DNA of 52,685 nucleotides from an uncultured Bacteroidota bacterium (GCA_903819975.1 CAIJFI010000014.1:1-52685), one strand, 5' to 3'. Positions 42,501 through 52,110 are shown, counted from the first letter of the stretch. Notes: generated from the sequence alone by a model not told the origin. Translations and numbers: made by a program.

Positions 42501-43080
42501 CGTCGGTTAAAATTTGAACCTCATTAATTTCATGCGATGTTCTAAATCCATCAAATATATTTAAGAATGGGATGCTTGCTTTTAAAGTTGCAGAAGTTGC
42601 AATCATAGCCATGTCATGTGCTTCTTGTGCATTGTTGCCAAACAACATTGCAAAGCCGGTAGATCTTACCGCCATCACGTCGCTATGGTCACCAAAAATA
42701 GAAAGTGCATGTGTTGCTAAAGCTCTTGCTGCAATATGAAATACCGTAGGTGTTAATTCCCCCGCAATTTTATACATATTAGGAATCATCAATAATAATC
42801 CTTGCGAACAAGTAAAAGTAGAAGCCAACGCACCCCCCTGCAATGCTCCGTGAATCGTACCAGCAGCACCTGCTTCACTTTGCATTTCCATGACTGTTGG
42901 AACTTCTCCGTAAATATTAGTTTTTAAATCACTGCTCCATTCTTCGGCAAATTCTCCCATGGTGGAAGATGGAGTGATGGGATAAATAGCGCAAACTTCG
43001 CTTGTTTTGTAGGCAATATAAACGGCTGCCTCATTACCATCCATTACAGTTAGGGTTGGTTTTGTAACTTTACTTTCCAT
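39538..43080 (-). CDS. nifJ: Pyruvate:ferredoxin (flavodoxin) oxidoreductase
   Basis: The 1,180-residue single-chain enzyme oxidises pyruvate and CoA to acetyl-CoA and CO2 and reduces ferredoxin or flavodoxin. It starts with the pyrimidine-binding domain (TVMDGNEAAVYIAYKTSEVCAIYPITPSSTMGE), then the CoA-related domains. Two 4Fe-4S clusters follow (CSQCGKCYFVCPHAAIRP and CTGCSLCVEVCP), then the proximal cluster and thiamine-binding domain (FSGACSGCGETPYLKLL, ANATGCSSIFGG, GGDGWAYDIGFSGLDH). All domains are complete. The enzyme is usual in anaerobes but present in some aerobic Bacteroidota. It lies downstream of the nuo genes on the same strand, with 124 bases before it that may hold its own promoter. 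Confidence 0.95.
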   Translation of the reverse strand: MESKVTKPTLTVMDGNEAAVYIAYKTSEVCAIYPITPSSTMGEFAEEWSSDLKTNIYGEVPTVMEMQSEAGAAGTIHGALQGGALASTFTCSQGLLLMIPNMYKIAGELTPTVFHIAARALATHALSIFGDHSDVMAVRSTGFAMLFGNNAQEAHDMAMIATSATLKASIPFLNIFDGFRTSHEINEVQILTDEQIHTMIDDEAVARHRSRSLNPENPFIRGTAQNADVYFQSREACNEYHWKVPAIVEAAMRDFEKLTGRAYKLFEYYGHAEAERVIIIMGSGGEAVKETVDYLNKKGEKTGYLSVHLFRPFSVSHFIKALPTSVKQIAVLDRCKETGAIGEPLYMDIINALHAGWEGSMPTVIGGRYGLASKEFNPAMIKAIFDELTKAKPKNGFTVGIEDDVTNTSLAYDKNFSLEDQHLFRGLFFGLGADGTVSANKNTIKIIGDVTDNHVQAYFVYDSKKSGSLTVSHLRFSDHPIGSTYLIDSANFVACHHFHYLETYDILRDVQHGATFLLNAPYATEEVWHHLPHKIQSEIIEKELKLYVINASKVAKETGMGSRINAILQTCFFAISNIMPKEEAITAIKNAVKKSYGKKGEAVVKKNFDAIDKTLENLSLLDYTGFAIGNIEITPAVTGNAPEFVQNVLGKIIAGEGDSLPVSAFPADGTYPSATTKYEKRNIAETVPVWDPSICSQCGKCYFVCPHAAIRPKVYDSTKLETAPDFFKHVAPIGKEFMKDSEAYTLQVAVEDCTGCSLCVEVCPITSKTEPGHKAINMQDVLPLKETEKKNWDFFLSLPDIDRTRVNRSTVKGSQLLEPLFEFSGACSGCGETPYLKLLTQLFGDRMIVANATGCSSIFGGNLPTTPWSVNGAGNGPAWANSLFEDNAEFGLGIKLATDMKRKYAFSLLNTLREELGAELVDAINVNEELDEAAIIAQRLKVNEVKNKLKSINKPEAGILLQVAGFLEKKSMWIVGGDGWAYDIGFSGLDHVLSTGENVNILVLDTEVYSNTGGQKSKSSPIGASAKFSVKGKTTGKKDLAMQAMAHGKAFVAEISMGANDVHALKTILEAEAFPGPSIIIAYSHCIAHGYDMCHGLDQQDKAVKSGYWPLFRFNPNNEKGKRFTLDSKDPSIPMEDFLYNENRFATIKNNYPEKAHNFLVQANDGMHTRWEKLLSFKDL

Positions 43081-43204
43081 GCTCGAAATTTTGATATTTG
43101 AGTAATGAAAGTAGCGCCATCTCCAAATTCAAAATATGATTAATATCAGTCCTAGTAAGGATTTCGGTTACTTATAAGAAGGCTAAAATAAGGGCTTGTT
43201 AATG

Positions 43205-43609
43205 CTATTTGTTATGCTCAAAATAAGGCACGGTATCGTCGGATACGGCATCCTGTTGTTGCCAATAAGCCAAGGTAACTACGTGACCATCAGGGGTATG
43301 TAATGAACGGCCAAAAACAGCATTGGTAGGATTAAATCTTAGGTCGGTTACACCAACAGTAAAAGTAGTTGGAGCAACTGGCTCAGGAGTAGGAACAGGC
43401 ACTGGAGCTGCTTCGCCATCAACAGGCGCTACGATTGCTGGAGCCGGTGCAGCTTTTGGAGCTGGGCTTCCTACAACCACTACTTCGTATTTATTGTACG
43501 TTAATAAATCTTTCAAAAATTGCACACGACTTTCTGATGCGTTCTTTTCAACAATGGAACATTTGATATTGTCTAAATCTTCAAACTCGTGATTCTTATT
43601 AATTGCCAT
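43205..43609 (-). CDS. Small protein with Pro/Ala linker between nuoN and nifJ, unknown function
   Basis: The 134-residue protein has a short N-terminal segment (about 1-48, ESRVQFLKDLLTYNKYEVVVV), a Pro/Ala/Val linker (about 49-80, with PAPKAAPAPA and PVPVPTPEPV) and a C-terminal segment with VGVTDLRFNPTNAVFGRSLHTPDG. It has no signal peptide. The family is not recognised; it is probably a lineage-specific conserved protein. It begins nine bases after nuoN and is thus likely co-transcribed with complex I. Confidence 0.65.
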   Translation of the reverse strand: MAINKNHEFEDLDNIKCSIVEKNASESRVQFLKDLLTYNKYEVVVVGSPAPKAAPAPAIVAPVDGEAAPVPVPTPEPVAPTTFTVGVTDLRFNPTNAVFGRSLHTPDGHVVTLAYWQQQDAVSDDTVPYFEHNK

Positions 43610-43618
43610 AAAATTTAT

Positions 43619-45028
43619 TTAAAGTCCAATACTTATTGAGTAAATATAATCGTAAACCACACTTGCTAAACCTGTGACAATCACACCAGCAACACAAATG
43701 TACATTGCTAATTTTGATACTGCTGGTACTTGTAATTTTTCTATCGGTGTTGCGTTTTCGTCCATGAATATTGCTTTTACTACTCTTAAATAATAGTAGA
43801 AAGAAATAACCATATTTAAGGCTGCAAAGGTGATTAATCCGTAATTGCCTTTTGCAGCACCCGCCATCATAAGGAATAACTTACCAAAGAATCCTGCAGT
43901 AGGAGGCACACCTGCTAAAGAGAATAAAGCAATGGTTAAAACCCATGATAACATTGGGTTGGTTTTATAAAAGCCTTTAAAGTCGGAAATATTTTCTTTA
44001 CCTGTTAATGCGCTCACTACAGATACTACACCAAATGCAGCAAGGTTAGAGAAGATATAAATTAAGATAAAGTAAATAAGTGATGCAGATCCTATTTGTG
44101 AGCTACCCGAAATGCCAATTAAGATAAATCCTACTTGTGCAATAGAAGAGAAAGCTAAGAATCGTTTAAAGTTATCCTGACGAATAGCAAATAAGTTACC
44201 AATTAATATAGTAGCAGCTGCTAATACTACAAGTACTAAATACCAGGTACTCGCGATTGGCGTAAATACTTTGTATAATAAGTTCACTAAAGTAAATAAT
44301 ACCGCAGCCTTTGAAATTACAGACAGGAATGAAGTAACAGCCACTGGAGAACCTTCATAAACATCTGCTGTCCATAAGTGAAAAGGAACAGCCGAAATTT
44401 TAAATGCAAAACCAGAGATTAATAATATAAACGCAAACATTTGTAATGGGTTGCCATTAATGTGTGCCGTTAATATAGAAAAAGTTAATGTTCCGGAAGT
44501 GCCGTATAAGAAAGAGATGCCCAATAATAATATCGCAGAAGAAAAGGCGGATGATAAAATTAATTTCATAGCTGCTTCAGATGACTTACGTTTAGTTAAG
44601 TCAAAGTTAGCGGCAGCAGCCAATGGAATCGTTGACATTTCTAATCCTAGGTAGAACATTAATAAATTGCCACTTGAAATCATAAAGAACATGCCTAACA
44701 AAGAAGTCAGTATTAACAAGTAGAACTCAATTAAGTGTTTGCTTTCCTTTAGCCATGCGTATGATTGCATGGAAATGATTAATGCAGCTAGGTTTAATAA
44801 GTCTTTTTCAAAAACAATTAAGACATTGGTATTGAACATGCCATTAAAGAGTGCTCCGGTTTCATGGCAGCAAAATCCAGCTCCTAAGTTAATAAGCAAT
44901 GCAACATTAATGAAGTTTAAAATGCTTTCGTTGCTTCTGTCTTTGCCCAATTTGATAAAGAGTAATAAGAATATAAGTACGGTAAGTACTAACTCCTGTC
45001 TCAATTGTATTATTAAATTATATATCAT
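43619..45028 (-). CDS. nuoN: NADH-quinone oxidoreductase subunit N
   Basis: The 469-residue antiporter-like membrane subunit has about 14 spans. Typical stretches are MFYLGLEMSTIPLAA, KISAVPFHLWTADVYEGSPVAVTSFL and FSLAGVPPTAGFFGKLFL, with the conserved Lys and Glu of the proton channel. It is the last nuo gene of the operon. Confidence 0.95.
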   Translation of the reverse strand: MIYNLIIQLRQELVLTVLIFLLLFIKLGKDRSNESILNFINVALLINLGAGFCCHETGALFNGMFNTNVLIVFEKDLLNLAALIISMQSYAWLKESKHLIEFYLLILTSLLGMFFMISSGNLLMFYLGLEMSTIPLAAAANFDLTKRKSSEAAMKLILSSAFSSAILLLGISFLYGTSGTLTFSILTAHINGNPLQMFAFILLISGFAFKISAVPFHLWTADVYEGSPVAVTSFLSVISKAAVLFTLVNLLYKVFTPIASTWYLVLVVLAAATILIGNLFAIRQDNFKRFLAFSSIAQVGFILIGISGSSQIGSASLIYFILIYIFSNLAAFGVVSVVSALTGKENISDFKGFYKTNPMLSWVLTIALFSLAGVPPTAGFFGKLFLMMAGAAKGNYGLITFAALNMVISFYYYLRVVKAIFMDENATPIEKLQVPAVSKLAMYICVAGVIVTGLASVVYDYIYSISIGL

Positions 45029-45044
45029 CTTACTTGTATTCTAA

Positions 45045-46526
45045 TTATTTAAGGAGATTTACTTTTTCCATTTGAGCCATAATAGCGTCGGTACTTGGCA
45101 TAATTAAATGATTAATTAAAAATGGAGCTAGTCCAATAATTAATATACCTACAATTAAAAGCACAGCCGCTAACTTCTCGTTCCAAGTAGCGTCAGCTAA
45201 TAAAGCATGTTCATCGCTAATAGGCCCCATGATTGCACGTCCTGTTGCACGTAATATATAAACAGCTGTCACTACAATAGAAGCGCCGGATAAAATAGTT
45301 GCTAATCGATAAGCACCATCTGGATTTTGCCATGAGCCCATAAACACAGTCATTTCGGCTACAAATCCACTAAATCCAGGAAGTCCTAAAGAACATAAAC
45401 CTGCAATAACGAATACGGTAGATATAAATGGCATTGCTTTTAATAAGCCGCCTAACTGTGCAACAATCCTTGTATGTGTACGACTATAAATCATGCCTAT
45501 GGCAGCAAAGAAAAGGGCTGTCATTAAACCGTGTGATACCATTTGTATAACGGCTCCATTAATTGAAGTTTTATTTAACATACCAATACCCAAAATCACA
45601 AATCCACAGTGACTGATAGAAGAGTAGGCATTAATGTATTTTAAATCTGTTTGCATCATGGTGGCAAATGCACCGTATATAATAGCAATCGTTGCTAATA
45701 AAATAATGATCCAAGAATAAGCGTGTGCGGCATCTGGCATTAAGCTAGCAATACGTAAACAACCGTATCCTCCTAATTTCATAGAGATACCTGCTAAGAA
45801 CATACTCGCTGCTGTAGGTGCAGATGCGTGTCCATCTGGTACCCAAGTATGAAAAGGGAATAGGGCAGCGAAAATACCAAAGCCGACAAAGGCAAATGGG
45901 AAGAAGAATTTTTGTACGCCTACAGGAATACCTTGTTGGGTAATTTGTACAATGTCAAATGTATGTGTGTTATAGTATACGCCAAACAAACCTACCATTA
46001 CTAGTGCCGAACCAGCCATTAACATTAAAGCTAGTTTCATCGCACTCTTAGTTTTATCTCCACTTCCCCAAATACCAATTAATAAGAATTTAGGAATTAC
46101 GGCTACTTCTAAGAAAAAGAATAAAGTAAATAAGTCTAATGAAATAAAGAATCCATAAGCACCCATACTTAACAACACCAATAAAAAAAAGTATTCTTTG
46201 CTAAGCTTGTCCATAGTCCAAGAAACTAAGATACCTGCCACCACAATTACTGACGTCAAAAGAATCATTGCTAAGGATATACCATCAATACCAATATGAT
46301 AATTAATATTCAAAGCTTTAAACCAGGTTTGATTGGATTCAAATAAGTGCGCTGCATTATTACCAGCTGCTCTCTCAGCTAAAAATGATTTTAACAACCA
46401 CCCCGCAAGTCCTAATTGTGCCACTGCACCTGTTAAGCCAATGACTCTTATTTGTTGTAAGCCCTTAGCTAGCAGAATTAATACTGCAGTTAGTAAGGGT
46501 AGTAATATTAGTAATGTTAAGTTCAT
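45045..46526 (-). CDS. nuoM: NADH-quinone oxidoreductase subunit M
   Basis: The 493-residue antiporter-like subunit has YHIGIDGISLAMILLT, FFFLEVAVIPKFLLIGIWG, FPFHTWVPDGHASAPTAASMFLA and SSISHCGFVILG, all typical of NuoM. It begins 21 bases after nuoL and ends 16 bases before nuoN. Confidence 0.96.
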   Translation of the reverse strand: MNLTLLILLPLLTAVLILLAKGLQQIRVIGLTGAVAQLGLAGWLLKSFLAERAAGNNAAHLFESNQTWFKALNINYHIGIDGISLAMILLTSVIVVAGILVSWTMDKLSKEYFFLLVLLSMGAYGFFISLDLFTLFFFLEVAVIPKFLLIGIWGSGDKTKSAMKLALMLMAGSALVMVGLFGVYYNTHTFDIVQITQQGIPVGVQKFFFPFAFVGFGIFAALFPFHTWVPDGHASAPTAASMFLAGISMKLGGYGCLRIASLMPDAAHAYSWIIILLATIAIIYGAFATMMQTDLKYINAYSSISHCGFVILGIGMLNKTSINGAVIQMVSHGLMTALFFAAIGMIYSRTHTRIVAQLGGLLKAMPFISTVFVIAGLCSLGLPGFSGFVAEMTVFMGSWQNPDGAYRLATILSGASIVVTAVYILRATGRAIMGPISDEHALLADATWNEKLAAVLLIVGILIIGLAPFLINHLIMPSTDAIMAQMEKVNLLK

Positions 46527-46547
46527 AGTACGCGCTTAATTTGTAAT

Positions 46548-48515
46548 TTATTTCCAGATATATATAAACAATATAGAAAGAACCGCTACGCCTCCAAAAA
46601 AGTAGAGTGCATAGTTTTGAACCTTTCCAGATTGCAATCCTTTAATGCTTTCAGAAATTTTTGCAGTGGTTTTTGCTAATAATAACATAAAGCCATCTAC
46701 AATATTTCTATCTGCCCAAGCAATAGGTTGACCAATGAATGGGAAGATGATTTTTTTAGTGATGAAGATATAAACCTCATCCACATAAAACTTTTTATAG
46801 GCTGCTGTGTAAAATCCGCCAAATGCAGATGCTACTTTATCAGACTTTTCGTTTTTATTTTTATAAAAACTAGCTGCTAATAAAATTGCCAAGACCGATA
46901 AAACTACTGGAGCGATAGAGAATACAACATCTACATGTGTTTCTAATGCAGCTCCGTCCGAAGTTACTAATTGAGAGAAAGGAACGAAGCCTACTCCAAC
47001 AGCGCAAGCGGCTAAAATAATTAAAGGCAATTTCATTACCCATGGGCCTTCGCCATGGTCTGAATGGTCGTCGTGAGAAGTGTGTGCGTCATGTGCATGC
47101 GCGGCTACAGTTGCTTCCTTGCTCCAGAAGATATTAAAGTATAAGCGGAACATATAAAAGCTTGTTAGGGCTGCAGTAAATAAAGCAATACCATAAACGA
47201 TTTTATTTTCATGGAATGCTGCAGTTAAAATTTCTTCCTTACTAAAAAATCCAGCAAATGGAGGGATACCTGCAATTGCTAAACAAGCAATTAAAAATGC
47301 AACATGTGTAACTGGCATTAATTTTCTTAATCCACCCATGTCTTTCATTTCGTTGCTATGCACCATATGAATAACAGAACCTGCACCTAAGAATAATAAA
47401 CTTTTAAAGAAAGCATGTGTAAACAAATGGAACATAGAAGCCATATAGCCTAAGCCATTCTCGCCCCCATTTTTCGAAATACCCAATGCAAACATCATGT
47501 ATCCAATTTGGGACATGGTAGAATAAGCTAGTACGCGTTTAATATCAGTTTGTGTACAGGCAATGACTGCAGCAAATAATGCTGAGGATGCACCCACATA
47601 AGTAACAATGGTTAAAGCAGTTTCGTCCATTGAGAACACAGGAAACAATCTTGCTACCAAGTAAACACCCGCAACCACCATAGTTGCTGCGTGAATTAAT
47701 GCAGATACAGGAGTAGGGCCTTCCATTGCGTCTGGTAACCAAATATGTAAAGGGAACATGGCAGATTTACCAGCACCTCCAATAAATACTAATGTTAAAC
47801 CCCAAGTAAGCATGCTCGCACCTAAGAAGCTTGCACTTGTGATGCTTAAAAATTGAGTAGAATGAATAGATGTGAATCTTTCAATTAACAATCCAATATC
47901 CAATGTACCTCCGTAAAATCCTAATATTAAAATACCAATTAAAAAACCTAGGTCGGCAAAACGTGTTACAATAAATGCTTTTTTAGAAGCTGCAACCGCA
48001 GATGGTTTATTAAAGTAATAGCTGATTAATAAGAAGCTTGATACACCTACTAATTCCCAGAACATATAAACCTGGAAAATATTAGCAGATAAGATTAAGC
48101 CCAACATTGAGAATGTAAATAAAGAAAGGAAGGCATAATAAGTTGCGAATCTTTCTTCGCCCTTCATGTAACCCAAACTAAATACATGCACCATTAAGGA
48201 AACCGAAGTGACTACTACTAGCATCATTACAGAAATAGGATCTACAATAATACCTAAGTCGATTGAAACGTTGGGTGAAAACTCCAACCAGGTATACTTT
48301 AAGGCTACAATTTTTTGAAATATCCCATTTACTTTTCCGTCTACAAAAAAGTATTGTTTGGCTGCTACAAAAGAAAGAATCGTAGACGTTAATAAGCTAG
48401 CCGTTCCTAAGATACCAGCAATGCCTGATAAATATTTACGTCCAAATAAGCCCAATATTACAAATGTTGCTAAGGGAAGTAATGGAATCCAAAGTATATA
48501 TAAGTAGTTTGACAT
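46548..48515 (-). CDS. nuoL: NADH-quinone oxidoreductase subunit L
   Basis: The 655-residue subunit has the antiporter core (FWELVGVSSFLLISYYF, AMFPLHIWLPDAMEGPTPVSALIHAATMV, STMSQIGYMMFALG) and the long C-terminal lateral helix region. A His/Asp-rich loop (HAHDAHTSHDDHSDHGEG) is inserted at about residues 475-495, a feature seen in many Bacteroidota and alpha-proteobacterial NuoL proteins. Confidence 0.96.
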   Translation of the reverse strand: MSNYLYILWIPLLPLATFVILGLFGRKYLSGIAGILGTASLLTSTILSFVAAKQYFFVDGKVNGIFQKIVALKYTWLEFSPNVSIDLGIIVDPISVMMLVVVTSVSLMVHVFSLGYMKGEERFATYYAFLSLFTFSMLGLILSANIFQVYMFWELVGVSSFLLISYYFNKPSAVAASKKAFIVTRFADLGFLIGILILGFYGGTLDIGLLIERFTSIHSTQFLSITSASFLGASMLTWGLTLVFIGGAGKSAMFPLHIWLPDAMEGPTPVSALIHAATMVVAGVYLVARLFPVFSMDETALTIVTYVGASSALFAAVIACTQTDIKRVLAYSTMSQIGYMMFALGISKNGGENGLGYMASMFHLFTHAFFKSLLFLGAGSVIHMVHSNEMKDMGGLRKLMPVTHVAFLIACLAIAGIPPFAGFFSKEEILTAAFHENKIVYGIALFTAALTSFYMFRLYFNIFWSKEATVAAHAHDAHTSHDDHSDHGEGPWVMKLPLIILAACAVGVGFVPFSQLVTSDGAALETHVDVVFSIAPVVLSVLAILLAASFYKNKNEKSDKVASAFGGFYTAAYKKFYVDEVYIFITKKIIFPFIGQPIAWADRNIVDGFMLLLAKTTAKISESIKGLQSGKVQNYALYFFGGVAVLSILFIYIWK

Positions 48516-48534
48516 AGTTAAAATAGTTAGCGTC

Positions 48535-48849
48535 TTAGTATTTCATTTCGGTTGCGTCATCAACATCAATAGAATTATGACTACGATATAAATTAATAAT
48601 GATAGCAATAGCAACAGCAGCTTCGACAGCTGCAATAGTGATAATAAATAGCGTAAAGAATAATCCGTCTAAATTATCCGGGAACAAAAATTTATTAAAT
48701 GCCACAAAGTTGATATTTACCGCGTTTAACATCAATTCAATTGACATTAGCATGGTAATTAAATTGCGACGTGTAAATAAGCCATACATGCCTATGAAAA
48801 ATAGGGCAGTGCTTACAAACAGTATTTGGGATAGTGGTATCTCTTGCAT
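48535..48849 (-). CDS. nuoK: NADH-quinone oxidoreductase subunit K
   Basis: The 104-residue, three-span subunit carries the conserved glutamates in MLMSIELMLNAVNINFVAF and ITIAAVEAAVAIAII. It sits four bases after nuoJ and before nuoL, the standard order. Confidence 0.95.
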   Translation of the reverse strand: MQEIPLSQILFVSTALFFIGMYGLFTRRNLITMLMSIELMLNAVNINFVAFNKFLFPDNLDGLFFTLFIITIAAVEAAVAIAIIINLYRSHNSIDVDDATEMKY

Positions 48850-48853
48850 ATAA

Positions 48854-49378
48854 TTAATTCTTTATTTCGTTATTTGGACGCATAGCAATAACAATACAAC
48901 CTACCATTGCAGCTAATAATAACATACTCACTACTTCGAAAGGTAAAATAAAGCCATGTGATGTGGTGCTAAGCATTTGTGTTCCAATCTCTGCTACATT
49001 TGGATTGAATGGTTTTGCAGAGTTGGTTGCAAAACCTTCATAATGCACAATTAAATTATGTACGAATGCAGTGCCAAATAAAGCAGCTAATGCGGAGAAG
49101 ATAACTTTACCCTTTGCAGGCTTAGCCATTTCCTTTCCAGAATTTTGTGTCAAGAAGATAGAGAAGATGATTAACACCACAATACCTCCCACATACACTA
49201 CAATTTGAATAGCTGCTATAAATTCTACCTGCATCCAAAAATACAATGCTGCTATACCCACTAATGAGAATAACAACCAAATAGCTGCACGAAATATCTT
49301 AACCGATGTTACAGCTAAAATCCCTGCTCCTAATATTAAAGCCGAGATTGCGTAAAATATAATTGATGATATATTCAT
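48854..49378 (-). CDS. nuoJ: NADH-quinone oxidoreductase subunit J
   Basis: The 174-residue subunit has five spans and the conserved FIAAIQIVVYVGGIVVLIIFSIFL helix with its pi-bulge region. It overlaps the nuoI stop by one base, so translation is coupled. Confidence 0.94.
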   Translation of the reverse strand: MNISSIIFYAISALILGAGILAVTSVKIFRAAIWLLFSLVGIAALYFWMQVEFIAAIQIVVYVGGIVVLIIFSIFLTQNSGKEMAKPAKGKVIFSALAALFGTAFVHNLIVHYEGFATNSAKPFNPNVAEIGTQMLSTTSHGFILPFEVVSMLLLAAMVGCIVIAMRPNNEIKN

Positions 49379-49854
49379 TATTCTACTCCCTCCTTTATTT
49401 TAGATCCTGGTTTATTTAATATTTTTGTCAATTTGCTTCGGTCAAATACACTGTGCTCGAAATTAGGTGCCATTTTTATCGCATCACTAGGACATGCTGC
49501 GACACATAAATTACATAACGTACACATTTCTAAACGATAGATAAAACTATCAATGGCTTTTTTCTTTTTACCCTCTGGAGTCATCTCAAACTTGGTAATA
49601 ATTTTAATAGTGCCATTAGGACAAGCTAATTCACAAGCAGTACAACCTGTACAAGTATGTTCATTTTGTTCGTCATGTGGCATTACTACCTCACCTTTAA
49701 AACGATCTGCTAATTTTAAAGTAGCACGATTGTCAGGGTATTGCTCCGTGATTATTTCTTTACTATGTGTAAAATAGTAGCCTGTTTTACGCATTCCCTT
49801 AAGCAAGGAAGTGACGCCATTGTACACATCTGATATATAGTCTTTCAAAAACAT
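49378..49854 (-). CDS. nuoI: NADH-quinone oxidoreductase subunit I (ferredoxin-type)
   Basis: The 158-residue subunit binds two 4Fe-4S clusters (N6a, N6b) through CTGCTACELACPNG and CTLCNLCVAACPSDAI. It transfers electrons towards NuoB. With nuoEFG absent here it is the likeliest docking site for ferredoxin. Confidence 0.95.
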   Translation of the reverse strand: MFLKDYISDVYNGVTSLLKGMRKTGYYFTHSKEIITEQYPDNRATLKLADRFKGEVVMPHDEQNEHTCTGCTACELACPNGTIKIITKFEMTPEGKKKKAIDSFIYRLEMCTLCNLCVAACPSDAIKMAPNFEHSVFDRSKLTKILNKPGSKIKEGVE

Positions 49855-49872
49855 GTTCTAACTCATTTAGTA

Positions 49873-50949
49873 TTAAAAATGCCAACCCATTATAGCAATC
49901 ACAGTTACTAGTAAAAGGTTAAACAAGCTTATTGGTAATAAATATTTCCACTCTAAGTTTAATAATTGATCCACACGTAGTCTTGGGAAAGTCCATCTAA
50001 ACCACATAATTAAGAAGATTAAGAAAAATGTTTTTCCCATAAACCAAACAGATGATGGTATAAAATCCATAATATGATTAAAACCTTCCCAATGTCCAAT
50101 ATGCAATGGCATCCAACCACCTAAAAATAGGGTAGCGCCAATTGTACAAACAATAAATATATTAATGTACTCTGCTAAAAAGAACAAAGCAAATTTCATT
50201 CCCGAATATTCAGTGTGAAAACCTGCGGTTAATTCTGATTCTGCTTCGGCTAAGTCAAAAGGTGCACGATTGGTTTCGGCAGTTACTGCAATAATGTATA
50301 AAACAAATGCAATAACCACAGGGATATGGCCTTTAAACAACCACCATCCGTTTTCTTGTGATGCAACAATTTCAGAAATTTGCAAACTACCAGTTAATAC
50401 AACAATAGTTAATACGGCAAAGCCAGCAGACAATTCATAGCTCACAATTTGTGCGCCACTTCGCATAGCACCCAATAACGAGTATTTATTATTGCTTGCC
50501 CAACCAGCCATTAAAATTCCAATGACTGAAAGGGATGAGATAGAAGAAATATATAAAACACCAATATTGATATCCCAAATTTGAAAGTTCTTAGCAAAGG
50601 CAATAGGGGCTAGTAATAACATAGCTACCATCATCACAACAAATGGAGCCAAGTTAAATAAAAATTTATCAGCAGTATCTGGCGTTAATCCTTCTTTCAT
50701 GATTAGTTTTAGCGTATCGGCCGCTGTTTGAAAAATGCCACCAGGTCCAACTCTATTTGGTCCAAGACGTATCTGTATTCTTGCAGCAACCTTACGTTCT
50801 AATAATACCAACACCAATCCTAAGACTGCGAATAAAGTAATGGCTAATAGAATTACAATAACACACTCAATAGTTAATGCTATTTGTGGACTGAACTTTG
50901 CAAGTAACCAATCCTGAGTTGTCTTTGTTATACTTTCTAAACTTAACAT
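49873..50949 (-). CDS. nuoH: NADH-quinone oxidoreductase subunit H
   Basis: The 358-residue subunit forms the quinone entry site with eight spans. It has VLLERKVAARIQIRLGPNRVGPGGIFQ, FKEGLTP-like LIMKEGLTPDTAD, and ETNRAPFDLAEAESELTAGFHTEYSG, all invariant in NuoH. It follows nuoD after 18 bases; nuoE, F and G, which often lie here, are missing. Confidence 0.96.
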   Translation of the reverse strand: MLSLESITKTTQDWLLAKFSPQIALTIECVIVILLAITLFAVLGLVLVLLERKVAARIQIRLGPNRVGPGGIFQTAADTLKLIMKEGLTPDTADKFLFNLAPFVVMMVAMLLLAPIAFAKNFQIWDINIGVLYISSISSLSVIGILMAGWASNNKYSLLGAMRSGAQIVSYELSAGFAVLTIVVLTGSLQISEIVASQENGWWLFKGHIPVVIAFVLYIIAVTAETNRAPFDLAEAESELTAGFHTEYSGMKFALFFLAEYINIFIVCTIGATLFLGGWMPLHIGHWEGFNHIMDFIPSSVWFMGKTFFLIFLIMWFRWTFPRLRVDQLLNLEWKYLLPISLFNLLLVTVIAIMGWHF

Positions 50950-50967
50950 GCGTAATTATTTTTTATA

Positions 50968-52104
50968 CTATCTGTCAATATCTGGTATTACTAAATCTAA
51001 GGTGCCCATTGTTGCCATTAAATCTCCAATCTTACTTCCTTTTGCAATATGATCAAGGACTGATAAATTAGAGAAGCCTGGAGATCTGAATTTAATTCTG
51101 TAAGGAGTAGTGCCACCTTCACTCACTATGTATACACCCAATTCGCCACGAGCAGTTTCTACTCTTTGATAAAATTCACCTTTAGCTAATTTTAAAACGT
51201 TCTTTGTTTTCCCTACAAAATCGCCTTCAGGAATATTGTCAATCAATTGTTCAATGATGTGAATAGATTGATTCATTTCTTTAACACGCACTATATATCT
51301 AGCAAACGAATCGCCTGCTGTTTCAACAATCTCATCAAACTCTACACGATCATATGCATCATAAGGTGCAATTTTTCTGATATCGCAACTTACGCCACTC
51401 GCTCTTGCAACTGGGCCGCTACATCCATAAGAAATAGCATCCTCGGCTGTTAATACGCCTACACCTTTTGTACGACTTTGAAATATTACGTTGCCAGTTA
51501 CTAAGTCTTCGTATTCTGTAACTTTTTCTTTAAACTGTTTTACGAAAGCTTTTACTTTAGTTTGAAAATCGGGATGAATGTCATACATCAAACCGCCTGG
51601 AACAATATAGTTCATGGTTAATCTAGCACCACATGTTTCTTCCATGATATCGGTGATCATTTCACGCTCTCTAAATGCGTAGAAGAAAGGAGTGAATGCG
51701 CCTAAGTCCATTGCCATCGCACCTATCCATAATTCATGTGAAGCAATACGCGTTAGTTCGTTCAAAATAGTTCTTACCACTTTTGCTCTTTCAGGAACTT
51801 CTATTTGCATTCCTTTTTCAACCAATAAAGCACAAGCGGTGTTGTTAATATGAGAAGACAAATAATCCATTCTACTTGTCACATATATAAATTGACGATA
51901 AGTTAAACTCTCGCACATTTTTTCAATAGATCGGTGGATGTAACCTAAATGAGGTTCAATTTTTTTAATAGTCTCTCCATTTAATGTAACCACTAAATGC
52001 AATACACCATGTGTTGCAGGGTGCTGAGGTCCCATGTTCACTACCAACTCGCCTTCAGGTCCTAAGTTGGTGGTGTCTTTTATAATTTCAGTTTGATTGT
52101 ACAT
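50968..52104 (-). CDS. nuoD: NADH-quinone oxidoreductase subunit D (49-kDa type)
   Basis: The 378-residue subunit lines the quinone pocket. It has NMGPQHPATHGVLHLVV with the quinone-contact His, GYIHRSIEKMCESLTYRQFIYVTSRMDYLSS and the C-terminal GTLDLVIPDIDR ending typical of NuoD. It is separate from nuoC, seven bases away. Confidence 0.96.
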   Translation of the reverse strand: MYNQTEIIKDTTNLGPEGELVVNMGPQHPATHGVLHLVVTLNGETIKKIEPHLGYIHRSIEKMCESLTYRQFIYVTSRMDYLSSHINNTACALLVEKGMQIEVPERAKVVRTILNELTRIASHELWIGAMAMDLGAFTPFFYAFREREMITDIMEETCGARLTMNYIVPGGLMYDIHPDFQTKVKAFVKQFKEKVTEYEDLVTGNVIFQSRTKGVGVLTAEDAISYGCSGPVARASGVSCDIRKIAPYDAYDRVEFDEIVETAGDSFARYIVRVKEMNQSIHIIEQLIDNIPEGDFVGKTKNVLKLAKGEFYQRVETARGELGVYIVSEGGTTPYRIKFRSPGFSNLSVLDHIAKGSKIGDLMATMGTLDLVIPDIDR

Positions 52105-52110
52105 GCCCGA

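Noticed and set aside
39538..43080. nifJ as a nitrogen-fixation gene
   Set aside because: No nif genes are near; the link to nuo genes points to central metabolism.
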